Source: Streptococcus sp. HF-1907 (GTDB lineage: Bacteria > Bacillota > Bacilli > Lactobacillales > Streptococcaceae). From it: DNA of 64,000 bases. The notes beneath the pieces were generated by a model. That model saw only the letters and a list, made by a program, of their open reading frames with translations, had not been told where the DNA came from and searched no databases. Position 1 is the stretch's first letter. Every line of letters begins with the position of its first letter. Below, in pieces: positions 8,325 through 16,885 of the stretch. The position numbers and the translations under genes are program-made. The stretch is from NCBI RefSeq assembly GCF_015594605.1, contig NZ_JADNQT010000001.1, positions 310,001 through 374,000 on the forward strand. The letters run 5' to 3'.

Positions 8325-9389
8325 CTATGGGTTCATGTTAACGCGGTGCCATTCGTTGACAACATAACATAGTTGCTCCAACTCGTAAAGTCCAACACCA
8401 TTGATCTCGCTATCAGACTCTGTTGCGCCACCGAGACCTTTGGTGTAGATGGCAACGATATATGGAGTTGTTTCTTGAACAATTGCTCCGACATTCAGCG
8501 CCTCACGTACATAACCTGGCTTTTGAGCAACCACTAAATCTGGCAAGAGGGCGTGGTAATAATCTTGTGGAAAGGCTTCTTCTAGGTATCCAATCAAGTC
8601 ACTATACTTGTCCTTGTGCTTCCAGAGGTAATCTAAAACTTGGATATAGTAGTCCGTTGTTGTTTTATTTCCCTCTTGGCGAATGGTTTTAACTTCTTTT
8701 GATTTTGATTTGCCGTAACGCCCAAACATGGTGTAGGCCTTGTCCATACCTCCGATGCGTTCAGAAAGGGCATAGGCTGGCGTATTTTCTGAATAAACTA
8801 GTGAATACTTTTGCATGTCTGAAATGCTCATAGCTCCATCGAAGGCTGCAACGTAATTGTTGTGTTCGCCGATATATTCGTAATCAGTATTCGTAATGTC
8901 AAAACGTTCGTCCATTGATATTTTGCCTTTAGCTACAGCATCAACGACCAACATATTGAGTGGTAACTTGTAAGTTGAGCCCGCTGTCATCAACTCGGTA
9001 TCGTTCATAGATGCCGTCTGACCGCTGGCTAAATCCTTATAGGAGAAGGCAACTTGGTCATCAGCTATACCATTTTCCGCCATGTAAGCCTTAATGGTGT
9101 CTTCTAAAGATAGGTTGGCATAATCATAATAGAGTCCCAAATTGCTCAAAGCTGTCGCTTCTGCTGTCATGACTGCCTGCTTAGCTTCTGCTGATTTGAC
9201 TGTGGCAGTCTCTTTTTTAGTAGCTGGTTTTGATGAACTTGAACTACTTGTCTGCTTGACGGATGTCTTTTGAACCTTGTTGTTTTTTGTCGATTGCTGA
9301 AACATGACTGAAAAAACAAATAGCGTCAAGAGTGCCAGCAAAACACTCACTAAACTTCCTAAAATTAAACAGTCCTTTTCTTTTCGCAC
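8325..9389 (-). CDS. Membrane-anchored serine hydrolase, class A beta-lactamase fold
   Basis: 354 residues. A transmembrane signal anchor (about 8-30) is followed by a Ser/Thr/Lys linker (about 40-75) and a class A-like catalytic domain. The SxxK motif is STYK (Ser138, Lys141). The second motif is S-E-N (200-202) where beta-lactamases have SDN. The third is K-P-G (290-292) instead of KTG. With these changes it is unlikely to be an efficient beta-lactamase and resembles streptococcal extracellular serine hydrolases of uncertain substrate, perhaps cell-wall related. The gene is convergent with the OhrR-like gene and shares its terminator. Confidence 0.8.
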   Translation of the reverse strand: MRKEKDCLILGSLVSVLLALLTLFVFSVMFQQSTKNNKVQKTSVKQTSSSSSSKPATKKETATVKSAEAKQAVMTAEATALSNLGLYYDYANLSLEDTIKAYMAENGIADDQVAFSYKDLASGQTASMNDTELMTAGSTYKLPLNMLVVDAVAKGKISMDERFDITNTDYEYIGEHNNYVAAFDGAMSISDMQKYSLVYSENTPAYALSERIGGMDKAYTMFGRYGKSKSKEVKTIRQEGNKTTTDYYIQVLDYLWKHKDKYSDLIGYLEEAFPQDYYHALLPDLVVAQKPGYVREALNVGAIVQETTPYIVAIYTKGLGGATESDSEINGVGLYELEQLCYVVNEWHRVNMNP

Positions 9390-9473
9390 ATCCTCCTCCT
9401 CATAACTGTTTTATTATAAGCATTATTTAATGAAAAATCAAATGGTTTTTAGGCGTTTTTATTAAATTGTTAG

Positions 9474-9506
9474 AAAAAAAGAAGTTGAGCAACAAGTCTC
9501 AACTCC
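9474..9506 (-). terminator. sodA terminator
   Basis: Minus-strand stem GGAGTTGAG / CTCAACTTC (one G-T pair) with an 8-nt loop, followed by seven T residues. It begins about 30 bp past the sodA stop. Confidence 0.85.
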
Positions 9507-9535
9507 TATTTTAGATTCAATGTGTTAAATAAGAT

Positions 9536-10144
9536 TTACGCTTTGGCAGCTTTGTAAAGTTCGTCAACTTTGTTCCAGTTGATGATTTCAAAGAAGGCAT
9601 TGATGTAGTTAGGACGAACGTTACGGTAGTTAAGATAGTAAGCGTGTTCCCAAACATCAAGTGCCAAAATTGGTTTTTTGCCTTCTGAGATTGGTGTATC
9701 TTGGTTAGCTGTTGAAGTGATTTCAAGTTTGCCTTCAGCATTGACAACCAACCATGCCCAACCTGAACCGAAACGTCCAGTTGCAGCTGCTGTGAATTGG
9801 TCTTTGAAAGCATCGAATGAACCGAATGTTGCATCAATATCCGCTGCTAGTTCTGCAGAGATTTCAGTTTTTTCTGGTGACAAAAGTTCCCAGAAAAGGG
9901 CGTGGTTGAGGTGACCACCACCATTGTTGATAAGTGCTTGGCGGATGTCTGCTGGAATTGACTCAACATTTGCAAGAAGAGCTTCCAAATCTTCACCGAT
10001 TTCTGGATGTTTTTCAAGTGCTGCGTTAGCATTTGCCACGTAAGTTGCGTGGTGTTTATCGTGGTGAAGAGTCATTGTTTCTGTATCAAAATGTGGCTCA
10101 AGTGCGTCGTAAGCGTATGGTAGATCTGGTAAAATAATTGCCAT
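9536..10144 (-). CDS. sodA: Manganese/iron superoxide dismutase SodA
   Basis: Converts superoxide to oxygen and hydrogen peroxide in the cytoplasm. 202 residues, full family length, starting [19 protein letters not shown]. Metal ligands are seen in TLHHDKHH (His27), NHALFW (about His82), and DVWEHAYY (about Asp164 and His168). GGGHLNH is present with the Gly/Gln pattern of Mn-type streptococcal enzymes. The AGAGGACA ribosome binding site precedes the ATG; longer in-frame starts overlap the promoter (-35 TTGAAA at 10199-10204, 17-bp spacer, -10 TAAAAT at 10176-10181). It is a single-gene unit with its own terminator. Confidence 0.98.
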   Translation of the reverse strand: MAIILPDLPYAYDALEPHFDTETMTLHHDKHHATYVANANAALEKHPEIGEDLEALLANVESIPADIRQALINNGGGHLNHALFWELLSPEKTEISAELAADIDATFGSFDAFKDQFTAAATGRFGSGWAWLVVNAEGKLEITSTANQDTPISEGKKPILALDVWEHAYYLNYRNVRPNYINAFFEIINWNKVDELYKAAKA

Positions 10145-10241
10145 GATGTTGTCCTCTTTTCGTTTTTGTACCCTTATTTTATAGAAAAATGGCAGAGCTT
10201 TCAAATAATTTGTCTGCAAAGATTCTAATCAAGGATAAAAG

Positions 10242-11282
10242 CTAAGCTAACTTAGTATGTGCGATTTTTAAGAGAGCAATGTCGAATAGGTACTCCTTTT
10301 CGTAAGTACCAGTCTTGATGGCGTAGTCCGTTTCAATCAAAGTTTTGATGGCGGTCTTCAAGTAAGCTATCGATAAGGTTCTAGAATCACGTAGCGCAAA
10401 TTTAACCTGATAAGGATTGACCTTCCGACCTAGATAATCCGACAAATCTGCCACAATCTGCGACTCATTTTTCCCATGACTGGCTAGAATTTTAACTTGC
10501 AGAAACATACGAAATTGCCCTAAAATGATGGCGATGAGCTTGACGTCATCTTCACCTTGCAAGCGTAAATCACGTACCAAATCACGCGCAGCATCAATTT
10601 TCCCTCGGAGAACCATCTGAGTCAGGTCAAAAATATTGTCCTGCAGACTCTTGGGAATAGCTTCGCTGATATCCTTTGAGGTGATGTGACCATCTTTTTT
10701 ATAGGCTTTTAGAAAGGCAAGATTTTTCTGAATATCGCTGAAATCAAAATTGGACTTGATGAAAAGCTCCTCAAAAACACCCGACTCAAAAATCAATCCC
10801 GCTTGGTGAGCCTGTTTTTGGAAATAGGTGCGGAGGTCCGCTTCTTTTAAGGCATTAGCTTCGAGAACCTTTGCATCTCTTTTCAGCAATTTAACCAGGC
10901 GACGTTTGCCATCTAATTTTCCCGGAGCAAGTACAATCAATCGCGTCGTATCAACTGGATTTGCCAAATAAGCCTCAAACCGCTTGAGGGCAGCTTCGTC
11001 CAAGTAAGACTTTTTATCCGTAGTCAAATCTTGAAAGTTATCAAAAATGACGATTTTGTAGTCAGACAGAAAGGGCAGGCTCTCCAAATCCATCTCAGCC
11101 GTCGCATAATCCTCCTCTGACAGGTCAAAATAAGAATAGGTCAAGTCGTCCTTGTCAAAAGCAACAGCTTCAAACAAGCGCTCCTTCATCTGAGCATACT
11201 GCCCTAAATCCTCACCTGCCAAAACTGTCACTAAACCAATATTATCAGGGCTCATACGCCCAATTTCTTCGATTGCAATCAT
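10242..11282 (-). CDS. holA: DNA polymerase III delta subunit HolA
   Basis: Delta subunit of the clamp loader, which opens the DnaN sliding clamp at replication forks. 346 residues, usual for Gram-positive HolA. The N-terminal domain runs through VLAGEDLGQYAQMKERLFEAV and VIFDNFQDL; the lid region includes LKRDAKVLEANALKEADL; the C-terminal collar helices include LIAIILGQFRMFLQVKIL and VKFALRDSRTLS. It lies 97 bp upstream of sodA on the same strand. In many streptococci holA also sits just after comEC; here comEC is about 11 kb away. Confidence 0.93.
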   Translation of the reverse strand: MIAIEEIGRMSPDNIGLVTVLAGEDLGQYAQMKERLFEAVAFDKDDLTYSYFDLSEEDYATAEMDLESLPFLSDYKIVIFDNFQDLTTDKKSYLDEAALKRFEAYLANPVDTTRLIVLAPGKLDGKRRLVKLLKRDAKVLEANALKEADLRTYFQKQAHQAGLIFESGVFEELFIKSNFDFSDIQKNLAFLKAYKKDGHITSKDISEAIPKSLQDNIFDLTQMVLRGKIDAARDLVRDLRLQGEDDVKLIAIILGQFRMFLQVKILASHGKNESQIVADLSDYLGRKVNPYQVKFALRDSRTLSIAYLKTAIKTLIETDYAIKTGTYEKEYLFDIALLKIAHTKLA

Positions 11283-11345
11283 GGGACTATTATAACATGA
11301 ATAGTCACTTTTCTGCTTAAGGAACCAGATAAAATCCTTAATAAG

Positions 11346-11792
11346 TCATTTCTTACTTCTCAAACAAAAGAATACCAGCAAAGTCACTCGACAGGCTAGC
11401 GTCAGCACCCAGCCCACATAAGGAATCAGCACCGCTATGTCCCCAAGACGAAAAAGGATAAACGTCCAATGAAAGCCAGCGTCTCTTAGACGGCGAACCT
11501 GAATGGCGAAATTGGGGAGTAGGATGACGATTTGCCAGAGAATGGCTAGCGCTGAAAAGACTAAAAGAATGGGCAGTAACCTAGCCCAAATCATGTCTTG
11601 GTAGGTCGGCGCCAGATGAAAAATATTGGATTGTCTGAGAAGGACATTTCCAAACAAGGGAAGAGCAACTAGACCAAAGCTAACCAAGCTAATCAGGCTG
11701 TTGACCAGATAGGTCAACCAAAACTGGCTACGACTGGTTCTCCCTTTAAAGTAGACAAAACTTTTCCAAAAGTCTTTGTAATCTGATAACAT
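11346..11792 (-). CDS. DUF805 family small membrane protein
   Basis: 148 residues with about four transmembrane segments (near 26-46, 72-92, 110-125 and 128-143). The N-terminus has the DUF805 signature WKSFVYFKGRTSRSQFW and a central RRLRDAGF motif typical of this inner-membrane family. Function is unknown for the family. The start codon has a strong AGGAGGGG site, and the gene follows the GNAT gene by 9 bp, so they form a two-gene unit. Confidence 0.85.
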   Translation of the reverse strand: MLSDYKDFWKSFVYFKGRTSRSQFWLTYLVNSLISLVSFGLVALPLFGNVLLRQSNIFHLAPTYQDMIWARLLPILLVFSALAILWQIVILLPNFAIQVRRLRDAGFHWTFILFRLGDIAVLIPYVGWVLTLACRVTLLVFFCLRSKK

Positions 11793-11801
11793 CTTCCCCT
11801 C

Positions 11802-12320
11802 CTAAAAGGTCAAGCGCATTTGGTACCAAGCTACGCCTCCGTGTTCAGACGAGGAAATGCCTTCGTTGATAAATCCGAATTTGCCATAAAAGCCAAGAAG
11901 GTCCTCCTTACAAGTTAGGACAATACCTTTCTTTCCTTGGGAGTTGATGTCCTGAATGACTCTGGTCATGACCTGACTGGCATAACCCTTGCCACGAAAA
12001 TCAGGGTTGGTCACGACTGAGAAAATCATGAACCAGTCGCCAGCAGGATTATGCAGATTAGCGTCATCGTACATATCATCTGTCAAATCTGTTTGGTTAG
12101 TCGCCATGCCATTGATAAATGCCAGCACCGCCTCATTGTCCTCCAACAGCCAAAAATAATCTGAGAAAACCGCCAAACGGTCATGAATGCTGTCGTAACT
12201 AGCGCCTTCTGCTTTAGGGTAAGAAGCAGCTTCGATAGTAGCTAAGTTGTTCAAATCATCAAGGGTTGCGTGGCGCAAGCCTTGCTCCGACAAAGTGTGA
12301 GAAAAATCTTCTCTAGTCAT
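11802..12320 (-). CDS. GNAT-family N-acetyltransferase
   Basis: 172 residues. The acetyl-CoA site is visible as SVVTNPDFRGKGYASQVMTRVIQD (motif A, R/Q-x-x-G-x-G/A form), preceded by a beta strand DWFMIFSVV and followed by GIVLTCKEDLLGFYGKFGF (motif B). It resembles arylalkylamine/AANAT-like acetyltransferases by the EAASYPKAEGAS start, but the substrate cannot be told. It is the first gene of a two-gene unit with the DUF805 protein. Confidence 0.88.
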   Translation of the reverse strand: MTREDFSHTLSEQGLRHATLDDLNNLATIEAASYPKAEGASYDSIHDRLAVFSDYFWLLEDNEAVLAFINGMATNQTDLTDDMYDDANLHNPAGDWFMIFSVVTNPDFRGKGYASQVMTRVIQDINSQGKKGIVLTCKEDLLGFYGKFGFINEGISSSEHGGVAWYQMRLTF

Positions 12321-12356
12321 CTTATTGTCTCACTTTCTAATACTTTCATTATAGCA

Positions 12357-12381
12357 CAAAAGAGAGCGTTGAGGCTCTCTT
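12357..12381 (-). terminator. Terminator after the TIM-barrel gene
   Basis: AAGAGAGC / GCTCTCTT stem (8 bp) with a 6-nt loop and a minus-strand T-rich tail (TTTTGTG), directly after the TIM-barrel gene stop. Confidence 0.75.
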
Positions 12382-12383
12382 CT

Positions 12384-13196
12384 TTAGTCCTCCAAGTCCA
12401 AGGAATACTGATGGGACGCCAGTTGTTCGTAGGGATTAGTTACATCCTTGAGGTCAATTTCATAAATGCTGCTGGCGCTTGGATTGAGATGCTGATAGAC
12501 CTTCTTCCAATCAATTTTTCCTTGCCCTAGTGGAAGGCTATCGTGGCTAATCCCCATAGAATCCACCAAATGATAATGCTGGATATTGGGTTTTAAGGTC
12601 TCCAAAGATTGTACCAGCGCAGCATTGTCCCCAGCTAAATGAATGAAGGCGTGTGAAACGTCATAAGCTAACGGGAAACCCGCCTCCAAAATAGCTTTAT
12701 CATAATCGGGTTCACCGAATGAAAACAGAGGCGAGATGCCGTTTTCAAAAAAGATATGCCCTTTACCTAATCTAGTCCACTTTTCCAATTCTCTAAAAAG
12801 ATAGTCATTGGCAGCTTCAAGACTGCCGTAATAGTCAACCGTAGCTGGGTTACGCAGTTCATAAGAGCCGTGCACTAGCACCTTGGTGTCATAAGAATCA
12901 GCCAAATCTAGCAAGGCTTCCGTTGACTCTTGCAAAAAAGCATAGGTCCTTGGAAAAGTCGCTTCTGGCACAACCATCTCTAAATACTCATTTTCAAAAG
13001 TCATGGGATGATGGAGCACGATGCGTTTGGTGGCTTGGACTTGCACTTCCTGAATAGCCTCCTCCAAACGTCTCAAACCTTCTTTGCTGAAATTCTTTTG
13101 GCTAGTATAAAATTCGAAAACGTCTGGGTGGTAGATTAGACGGCTGTTGAGTTGCTGGCTATCGCTACTTGATTTTAAGCCTAATAAATGTTTCAT
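12384..13196 (-). CDS. Xylose isomerase-like TIM-barrel protein (sugar phosphate isomerase / AP endonuclease superfamily)
   Basis: 270 residues with the start MKHLLGLKSSSDSQQ behind AAAGGAG; a longer in-frame reading exists but lacks a ribosome binding site. Conserved barrel features include RIVLHHPMTF, VLVHGSYEL, IFFENGISP, AYDVSHAFIHL and HYHLVDS. The His/Asp/Glu residues could bind divalent metal. It is shorter than xylose isomerase and resembles the Nfo-like/IolE-like superfamily. The substrate is unknown, and no sugar-utilisation genes are adjacent, so a cytoplasmic epimerase role is inference. Confidence 0.75.
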   Translation of the reverse strand: MKHLLGLKSSSDSQQLNSRLIYHPDVFEFYTSQKNFSKEGLRRLEEAIQEVQVQATKRIVLHHPMTFENEYLEMVVPEATFPRTYAFLQESTEALLDLADSYDTKVLVHGSYELRNPATVDYYGSLEAANDYLFRELEKWTRLGKGHIFFENGISPLFSFGEPDYDKAILEAGFPLAYDVSHAFIHLAGDNAALVQSLETLKPNIQHYHLVDSMGISHDSLPLGQGKIDWKKVYQHLNPSASSIYEIDLKDVTNPYEQLASHQYSLDLED

Positions 13197-13262
13197 GCTA
13201 CTCCTTTTATCAGTTTTAATACACTTCTTCATTATAGCATCTCTTGGCAAGTGCTGTCAGTC

Positions 13263-13293
13263 AAAAAGAGACTGAGCCATCTGCCCAATCTCT
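13263..13293 (-). terminator. Terminator of the DsbA-like gene
   Basis: An 11-12 bp stem with G-T pairs (forward AGAGACTGAGCC with GCCCAATCTCT) and a 4-nt loop. It is followed on the minus strand by TTTTT. Confidence 0.7.
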
Positions 13294-13299
13294 CGTCTT

Positions 13300-13936
13300 C
13301 TATTTGTCCAGCTCCAAAAGATATTGATAATTAGCAAAAAGCTCCTCACCTGAGCTTGCTTGCCCACGAAGGTCGTACCACTCACTTATCGCCCTTATTG
13401 AGCAAGAAAGTTGGGCAAGATTGGATACCGCATTTGGCAGTGAAGTCAAAGTCTGCACTGGCAAGTGTCTTGTCTACCAAGGCTTGCGCCACCTCCTCTT
13501 TACTGACTTTATCGGCTACGCCAAATGCTTGCGCTAACGTCAGATAAACATCAGGCTTGCTCAAATCCGCACCATCTTGATAAAAAGCCTTTTGCAGAGC
13601 AATAGCAAAACGAACAAACTCTTTACCAGTCAAATGAGGTCTAACCAAAGCCAAACCAGAAGCTGGATGCGCTGAATCCATCAGTTGACTATCGTCGTCA
13701 AATAAATCATTGTAGGCATCACCAAAAGTCACACCGTACACGTCAGCAATCTGCTGATTGGCAGCTTTGATATGACCATAAGCAGAAATTGGTGCGACGC
13801 GGTCACCTGTAAAAAGACCACCACTAACCAAACAAATATCAAGGTCATCAGGCATTCGGTCTAAAAATTCTGAAACTGCCTTATCAAAACCATAGCACCA
13901 GCCACAATAAGTATCAAAAAAATAGTAAATCGTCAT
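13300..13936 (-). pseudogene. DsbA/FrnE-like thioredoxin-fold oxidoreductase with a C-terminal frameshift
   Basis: The intact part (13382-13936, 184 codons) has a CGWC active site (DTYCGWCYGFDKAV) and the PTFLLNKGDK strand that carries the cis-proline region. It stops at TGA just there. The next frame continues with WYDLRGQASSGEELFANYQY and ends at TAG 13300-13302, giving the expected family length of about 210. The break sits in AAGTGAGTGG, which reads as a 4-bp duplication of AGTG; removing one copy restores K-W-Y-D. The cytosolic protein lacks a signal peptide. It follows the NAD(P)-binding gene with a TGAGATG junction, so they were one operon. The truncated form may retain partial activity. 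Confidence 0.85.
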
Positions 13937-13937
13937 C

Positions 13938-14500
13938 TCACTCTCCGACTAAGGACAAACGTTGACGAATATGGTTTTCTTCTACGATATCAACGAAGCC
14001 TAAAGCATAATCTTCATAAGAAATGTAGCTCTTACCATCATTGTCTCGGACCATTTCTTCACCAGCAATACGATACTTGCCTGTCTTTGGTCCATTGACA
14101 TCTAAGAAATCGGCAGGGCTGACATAGCTGTCGCTGTTTCCTTGAATGCTTCTGGGAAATCAGCCTCTTGATAACGTTGCAAACTGTGCTCTTGGTTGAC
14201 AAACAAGCTACCAGCACCACCCATCATGACCAGTCTCGTTGAACTTCCTGCCAACAGCTCTGCAAATTTTTCAACCATCTGCATGTGGAAATCGGCTGCG
14301 CCACCGAGTGCGCTGACTAGCACATCCGCACCAGCAATATCCTCTTTAGTTAATTCAAGGAAGTCTTTCACAATGACTTGCTCTGTCTGAGTCGATTCTG
14401 GACGGCGAACCACTTCTGTCACATCATGCCCACGATTGACTAATTCTTTAACAATCAAATGACCTGCTTTACCACTGGCACCAAGAACTGTAATTTTCAT
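13938..14500 (-). pseudogene. NAD(P)-binding (NmrA/YwnB-like) oxidoreductase with internal deletion
   Basis: The N-terminal half is intact: MKITVLGASGKAGHLIVKEL gives the GxxGxxG dinucleotide site, then ADVLVSALGG and RLVMMGGAGSL. The frame ends at PIS-stop (14102). The next frame supplies the family's C-terminus SYVSPADFLDVNGPKTGKYR and SYISYEDYALGFVDIVEE, ending at TGA 13938. Compared with the family, the segment between ETATAM and YVSPADF is short, so a small deletion with frame change is the likely lesion. The promoter carries a TACAAGT/ACTTGTA palindrome. These short-chain-like enzymes are often controlled by HxlR-type regulators responding to electrophiles. Confidence 0.85.
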
Positions 14501-14526
14501 AATAAACCTCTTTCTTTTTTAAAAAA

Positions 14527-14554
14527 ACTTGTACTTTTTAAATTTACAAGTATA
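14527..14554 (-). promoter_or_regulatory. Promoter with ACTTGTA-N11-TACAAGT operator
   Basis: Perfect 7-bp arms at 14527-14533 and 14545-14551 lie directly downstream of and overlap a minus-strand -10 TATACT (14549-14554). An HxlR/MarR-type repressor site is plausible, but no such regulator gene is adjacent. Confidence 0.5.
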
Positions 14555-14635
14555 GTTTAGCACTTCTTAACCAGGCTGACAAGAAAAAGGTTTGGCAATG
14601 AAAAATGAGTCTGGTATAAAATCCTAACCTCATCG

Positions 14636-14699
14636 TATTTTGTCTAGACAGGTTGCGAGTCTCAGTTGAGACGACAAAATCGATTTCTGTCTCACTCTC
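14636..14699. repeat. Intergenic hairpin repeat, short family member
   Basis: It begins TATTTTGTCT and ends CGATTTCTGTCTCACTCTC, the same ends (17 of 19 at the right) as the long element at 53598-53794. Internally it holds TTTTGTC/GDCAAAA-type arms (forward TTTTGTC and GACAAAA) around GTCTCA-GT-TGAGAC, so it can fold into one stem and act as a terminator for the LacI gene. The right end overlaps the LacI stop codon. Confidence 0.6.
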
Positions 14700-15642
14700 A
14701 TCCCTTATCTGGTCTAATCACTTCGGATTTCAGCCATTTTTGACTGACCTCTTCTGACAATACTTGCTCAAAAGCTAACTTTCCCAGCTGGTAAGATTTA
14801 TGGTCGATGGTGATGAGACCTAAGTGCTTGCTAACCAATTGCCTGTCTTGTCCGATGACCAGCGGAGCAGTCACTTGTTTGTCCTGATAACCGTCCAAGA
14901 TTCCCGCTGCCATATTGTCGCTGTTTGCGATGACGACATCGATTTTTCTCGGCGCAACTAGGAGTTGCTCGACCACAGCGTAGCCATCCTCATAGGTATT
15001 GACTCCTCCAAAAGTCAGGGGCTCTTGCTCTCCAAAGACCGCCTCATAAGCTGCCATGGCTGTCCGATAGGTGGCTGAGTCGGGGTTGTTTCGGGTAAAT
15101 AGCAGAGCTGGATTGGTGAGTTTCTGCTCCTTAAGTTGAGTAAAGATACCCAAGTAAGCCCAGTAGCGGTCCACAAAAGCCGATGATAGGAGATTATGCC
15201 CCTTCAAATCTTCCAAAAGTACAATGCGACCATACTTGGCATAGCCTTCGATTACATCAACAGAAATTTCACGCGAGGTGAAAATCAGGGCATCAATGGC
15301 TGCATGACGTAGCTGCTCCAGATATGAAATCTCCAACTCGTGGTCATAATTAGAAGGCATCATGACCAGCTGATAATGACTTTCTTTAGCCGCATCCAAA
15401 AGACCATTGATGAGCTGGGTAAAATAGGGGTGTCGGGTATGAGGAATAACGACGCCAATCTTCATAGTCTTGCCACGACTGAGGTCACGCGCCACCTGAT
15501 TGGGACTATAATCCAACTCGGCAATGGCAGCCATGACCTTTTCTCTAGTTTTATTGGAAACATGTGGGTGGTTGTTGAGCACCCTTGAGACGGTGGATTT
15601 AGCAACACCAACCTTCTTTGCGATATCACTGACTGAGGTCAT
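14698..15642 (-). CDS. LacI/GalR-family transcriptional regulator
   Basis: 314 residues. The N-terminal helix-turn-helix and hinge are canonical: VSDIAKKVGVAKSTVSRVLNN, then YSPNQVARDLSRGK. The periplasmic-binding-like ligand domain follows (IGVVIPHTRHPYFTQLINGL, DVVIANSDNMAAGILDGY). It is encoded 39 bp after a HAD phosphatase gene on the same strand. The operator CTGGAACGCGTTCCAG in that operon's promoter is a typical LacI-type palindrome with central CG, so this protein probably autoregulates the pair. The effector, perhaps a sugar or sugar phosphate, is unknown. Confidence 0.9.
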   Translation of the reverse strand: MTSVSDIAKKVGVAKSTVSRVLNNHPHVSNKTREKVMAAIAELDYSPNQVARDLSRGKTMKIGVVIPHTRHPYFTQLINGLLDAAKESHYQLVMMPSNYDHELEISYLEQLRHAAIDALIFTSREISVDVIEGYAKYGRIVLLEDLKGHNLLSSAFVDRYWAYLGIFTQLKEQKLTNPALLFTRNNPDSATYRTAMAAYEAVFGEQEPLTFGGVNTYEDGYAVVEQLLVAPRKIDVVIANSDNMAAGILDGYQDKQVTAPLVIGQDRQLVSKHLGLITIDHKSYQLGKLAFEQVLSEEVSQKWLKSEVIRPDKG

Positions 15643-15681
15643 TCTAACTCCTTCTCCCTAAGTACATTGACTTTAGGTATT

Positions 15682-16494
15682 CTATAAATTTATCAAATAA
15701 TTCTCGATACCGTAGCCGACACCATCTTGGTCATTAGACTTGGTCACCTTGTATGCTAGCGACTTGATATCGTCAAAAGCATTAGCCATAACAATTGGAT
15801 AACCCACCATTTCAAGCATGGGAATGTCATTATGCCCATCACCAAAAGCGGCCGTCGCTTCTTTTCTTAGCCCCTCTTTTTGCATGATAAAGGCAATACC
15901 TTTTGATTTTTTAGCACGGCTATGCGTGATTTCAAGATGAAAAGGTCCTGAACGCTGAATAGTCACGCCGTCAAGTTCCAAGCTCTGCAAGTATGCTTCC
16001 ATCTCAACCATAGTCGCCTCATCAAAGGTAATCATCATGATTTTGAAAGTATAAGTCTCACCTTTAAGAAAGGCTGACTCTGTCAAAATAGTCGGGTCTT
16101 GAAGCGTAATGCTGGTCTCGTATCGGATTCCGTCATCTATTTTATCACAATACCAGCGGTTTAGGTCATAGTAAGACAAGCTGACGCTTGGAAAATGCTG
16201 GCGCACCGTTTGTAACAAGTGCTGAGCTGTCGCTTTTTTAATAATCTCGGTATGAAGTGGCTTAACTGCCCCATCAATGAGTTGATAGATGAGCCCACCA
16301 TTAAAACCAACTTGAACCCCATCCAAACCAAGTGCATCGATAGCTTGACGCATTTCCATTGGAGCACGTGCTGATACCAAGGTGACTGGAAGACCCGCTT
16401 GACGAATTTTTTGTGCATTTGAGTCACTAACCCAACCCTTGCTGTTTAAAAGAGTCCCATCCATGTCAGAAAAGATACGTTTAATCATCTTCAT
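15682..16494 (-). CDS. Cof-type HAD-superfamily phosphatase
   Basis: 270 residues. Motif I is FSDMDGTLLNS near the N-terminus, motif II VTLVSARAP, motif III a Lys in RAKKSKGIAF, and motif IV AAFGDGHNDIPMLEMVG. Together they define the Cof/YidA class of HAD hydrolases with a C2 cap, which dephosphorylate sugar phosphates or related metabolites. Two ATGs two codons apart (16494, 16488) are possible; the second has better spacing from GAGG. It is the first gene of a LacI-controlled two-gene operon, suggesting a sugar-phosphate substrate; that is inference. Confidence 0.9.
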   Translation of the reverse strand: MKMIKRIFSDMDGTLLNSKGWVSDSNAQKIRQAGLPVTLVSARAPMEMRQAIDALGLDGVQVGFNGGLIYQLIDGAVKPLHTEIIKKATAQHLLQTVRQHFPSVSLSYYDLNRWYCDKIDDGIRYETSITLQDPTILTESAFLKGETYTFKIMMITFDEATMVEMEAYLQSLELDGVTIQRSGPFHLEITHSRAKKSKGIAFIMQKEGLRKEATAAFGDGHNDIPMLEMVGYPIVMANAFDDIKSLAYKVTKSNDQDGVGYGIENYLINL

Positions 16495-16522
16495 TTACCT
16501 CGTTTTCATTTCTTGACTACAG

Positions 16523-16551
16523 TATAATAGCTGGAACGCGTTCCAGGTCAA
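16523..16551 (-). promoter_or_regulatory. LacI-type operator inside the HAD-LacI promoter
   Basis: CTGGAACGCGTTCCAG (16531-16546) is a perfect 16-bp palindrome with a central CG. It fills the spacer between the minus-strand -35 TTGACC (16546-16551) and a TATTAT/ATTATA -10 near 16523-16530. Repressor binding would block RNA polymerase directly. Confidence 0.85.
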
Positions 16552-16607
16552 GTACTTTTTTTAATTTTTCAAAAAAACACCGAACCACTGTCCGATGTTT
16601 CCTAAAA

Positions 16608-16733
16608 TTATGCTTGGAGGGCTTCAACAACAGCCTGTCCAACAGAACGAGCTGGGGAAATTTTGACTGTTTCATCGTAAACTTTGACAGATTTGCGACC
16701 AAACATGATCCCTTTAAAATCATTCGTAATCAT
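16608..16733 (-). pseudogene. Nitroreductase remnant (41 codons)
   Basis: A short frame with ATG and a GAGGTGA site reads MITNDFKGIMFGRKSVKVYD, the usual opening of streptococcal nitroreductase-family flavoproteins (about 200 residues). After ETVKISP it jumps to ARSVGQAVVEALQA and stops, so most of the gene is deleted or replaced. The start and ribosome binding site survive. Confidence 0.65.
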
Positions 16734-16843
16734 CAGGTCACCTCTTTCTTGAAACAAACGCAGTCGTGTGCGATTATTTTAGTTTACGCTATGATACTTG
16801 ACTCGCCAATTAAAGTGACTTCGATGAAGAGTCGTGACAACGT

Positions 16844-16882
16844 AATCGAAGACTTGGTCTTACCAATTTCTGTCACGCTTTC
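16844..16882. repeat. Partial copy of the intergenic repeat (right-end module)
   Basis: AATCGAAGACTTGGTCTTACC and onward matches the right end of the element at 53756-53794 at about 33 of 39 positions, ending in the shared ATTTCTGT tract. It lies just upstream of the rarA remnant's promoter. Confidence 0.5.
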
Positions 16883-16885
16883 TTC

